Source of the DNA: Bacillota bacterium
Lineage (GTDB): Bacteria; Bacillota_A; Clostridia; Peptostreptococcales; Anaerovoracaceae
DNA: 6,734 nt
Direction of reading: 5' to 3'
NCBI GenBank assembly: GCA_017457585.1
Contig: JAFTHD010000241.1
Span: forward strand, 1-6,734
A program made the position numbers and the translations under genes. This document shows positions 6,515 through 6,734 of this stretch, one piece after another; the stretch's first letter is position 1, and each line of letters starts with the position of its first letter. The notes under the pieces were generated by a model, which searched no databases, had not been told where the DNA came from, and saw only the letters and a program-made list of their open reading frames with translations.

Positions 6515-6734
6515 ATGATTGATACAGTGCTGTTTGACTTTGATGGAACCCTAATGGACACGAACCATGTCATATTAGAGTCCTGGCAATACACGTTCAG
6601 AAATCTTGAGAACAGGGAGGAAGATGAAATCCGGCTTATTCCCACATTTGGAGAACCGCTCGATGTAACGATGGCGAAGTACTTTGCAGAGATCCCTGTC
6701 AGCGAGTCCATTGAAGTGTACAGGAGTTTTCAGC
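6515..6734 (+). CDS. HAD-superfamily phosphatase, PpaX/phosphoglycolate phosphatase-like (3' end outside window)
   Basis: Only the first 73 codons are present. The N-terminus FDFDGTLMDTN (residues 7-17) is HAD motif I: Asp8 would be the nucleophile that forms the phospho-aspartate and Asp10 the general acid/base, with Mg2+ as cofactor. The following helical cap segment, with TFGEPL (44-49) and VYRSFQ (68-73), resembles the start of Bacillus PpaX, a pyrophosphatase, and related phosphoglycolate phosphatases; this is from memory of the family, and the true substrate cannot be told from 73 residues. ATG 6515 is chosen because GAGGAG (6503-6508) lies six bases upstream; the ATG at 6495 is in another frame and lacks a site. 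The gene is preceded by roughly 400 bases of non-coding DNA and a probable terminator, so it likely has its own promoter. Confidence 0.9.
   Translation, partial: MIDTVLFDFDGTLMDTNHVILESWQYTFRNLENREEDEIRLIPTFGEPLDVTMAKYFAEIPVSESIEVYRSFQ

Noticed and set aside
6406..6711. 101-codon open frame on the minus strand over the phosphatase start
   Set aside because: It is antisense to the HAD motif I region and the ribosome binding site of the phosphatase, and is low-complexity Ser/Ile-rich without a recognisable domain.

Overview
The window looks like a stretch of a low-to-middling-GC Gram-positive chromosome, most likely an anaerobic Clostridia/Firmicutes amino-acid fermenter. Three things point that way: the adjacent secA-prfB pair known from Bacillus and relatives, strong AAAGGAG-type ribosome binding sites before every gene whose start lies in the window, and a biotin-dependent Na+-pump decarboxylase beta subunit. 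A family in the Anaerovoracaceae/Eubacteriales range would fit, but that is a guess from gene content and not a measurement.

Layout, all on the + strand. Positions 2-1147 hold the C-terminal part of SecA, the preprotein translocase motor, entering from the left edge and ending in a zinc-binding SEC-C tail. Positions 1148-1331 are a spacer unusually rich in short inverted repeats. Positions 1332-2430 encode peptide chain release factor 2 (prfB) through a +1 programmed frameshift at an in-frame TGA; reading the single open frame alone gives a wrong GTG start and loses the true N-terminus. Three bases later tex (2434-4692) begins, a nucleic-acid-binding protein with Tex N-terminal, RNase H-like, helix-hairpin-helix and S1 domains. 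The prfB/tex spacing implies one transcript and coupled translation.

Positions 4693-4886 carry an 8-bp dyad and a plausible sigma-A promoter in front of a separately transcribed integral membrane gene (4887-6044), the beta subunit of a Na+-translocating decarboxylase (OadB/GcdB/MmdB family). Its alpha, gamma and biotin-carrier partners are not beside it. A likely intrinsic terminator follows at 6083-6109. The next 400 bases or so hold no convincing gene but contain several structures, notably three copies of GTTCAGTAAA in a direct/inverted arrangement. The window closes with the start of a HAD-family phosphatase resembling PpaX/phosphoglycolate phosphatase (6515 onward), cut by the right edge.

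The first three genes belong to core information processing and secretion; the decarboxylase subunit and phosphatase are metabolic. I found no evidence for a new multi-gene system, CRISPR array, tRNA/rRNA or complete transposon. The points most worth a second look are the intergenic repeats, the lone decarboxylase beta subunit, and one odd substitution in a highly conserved SecA motif.
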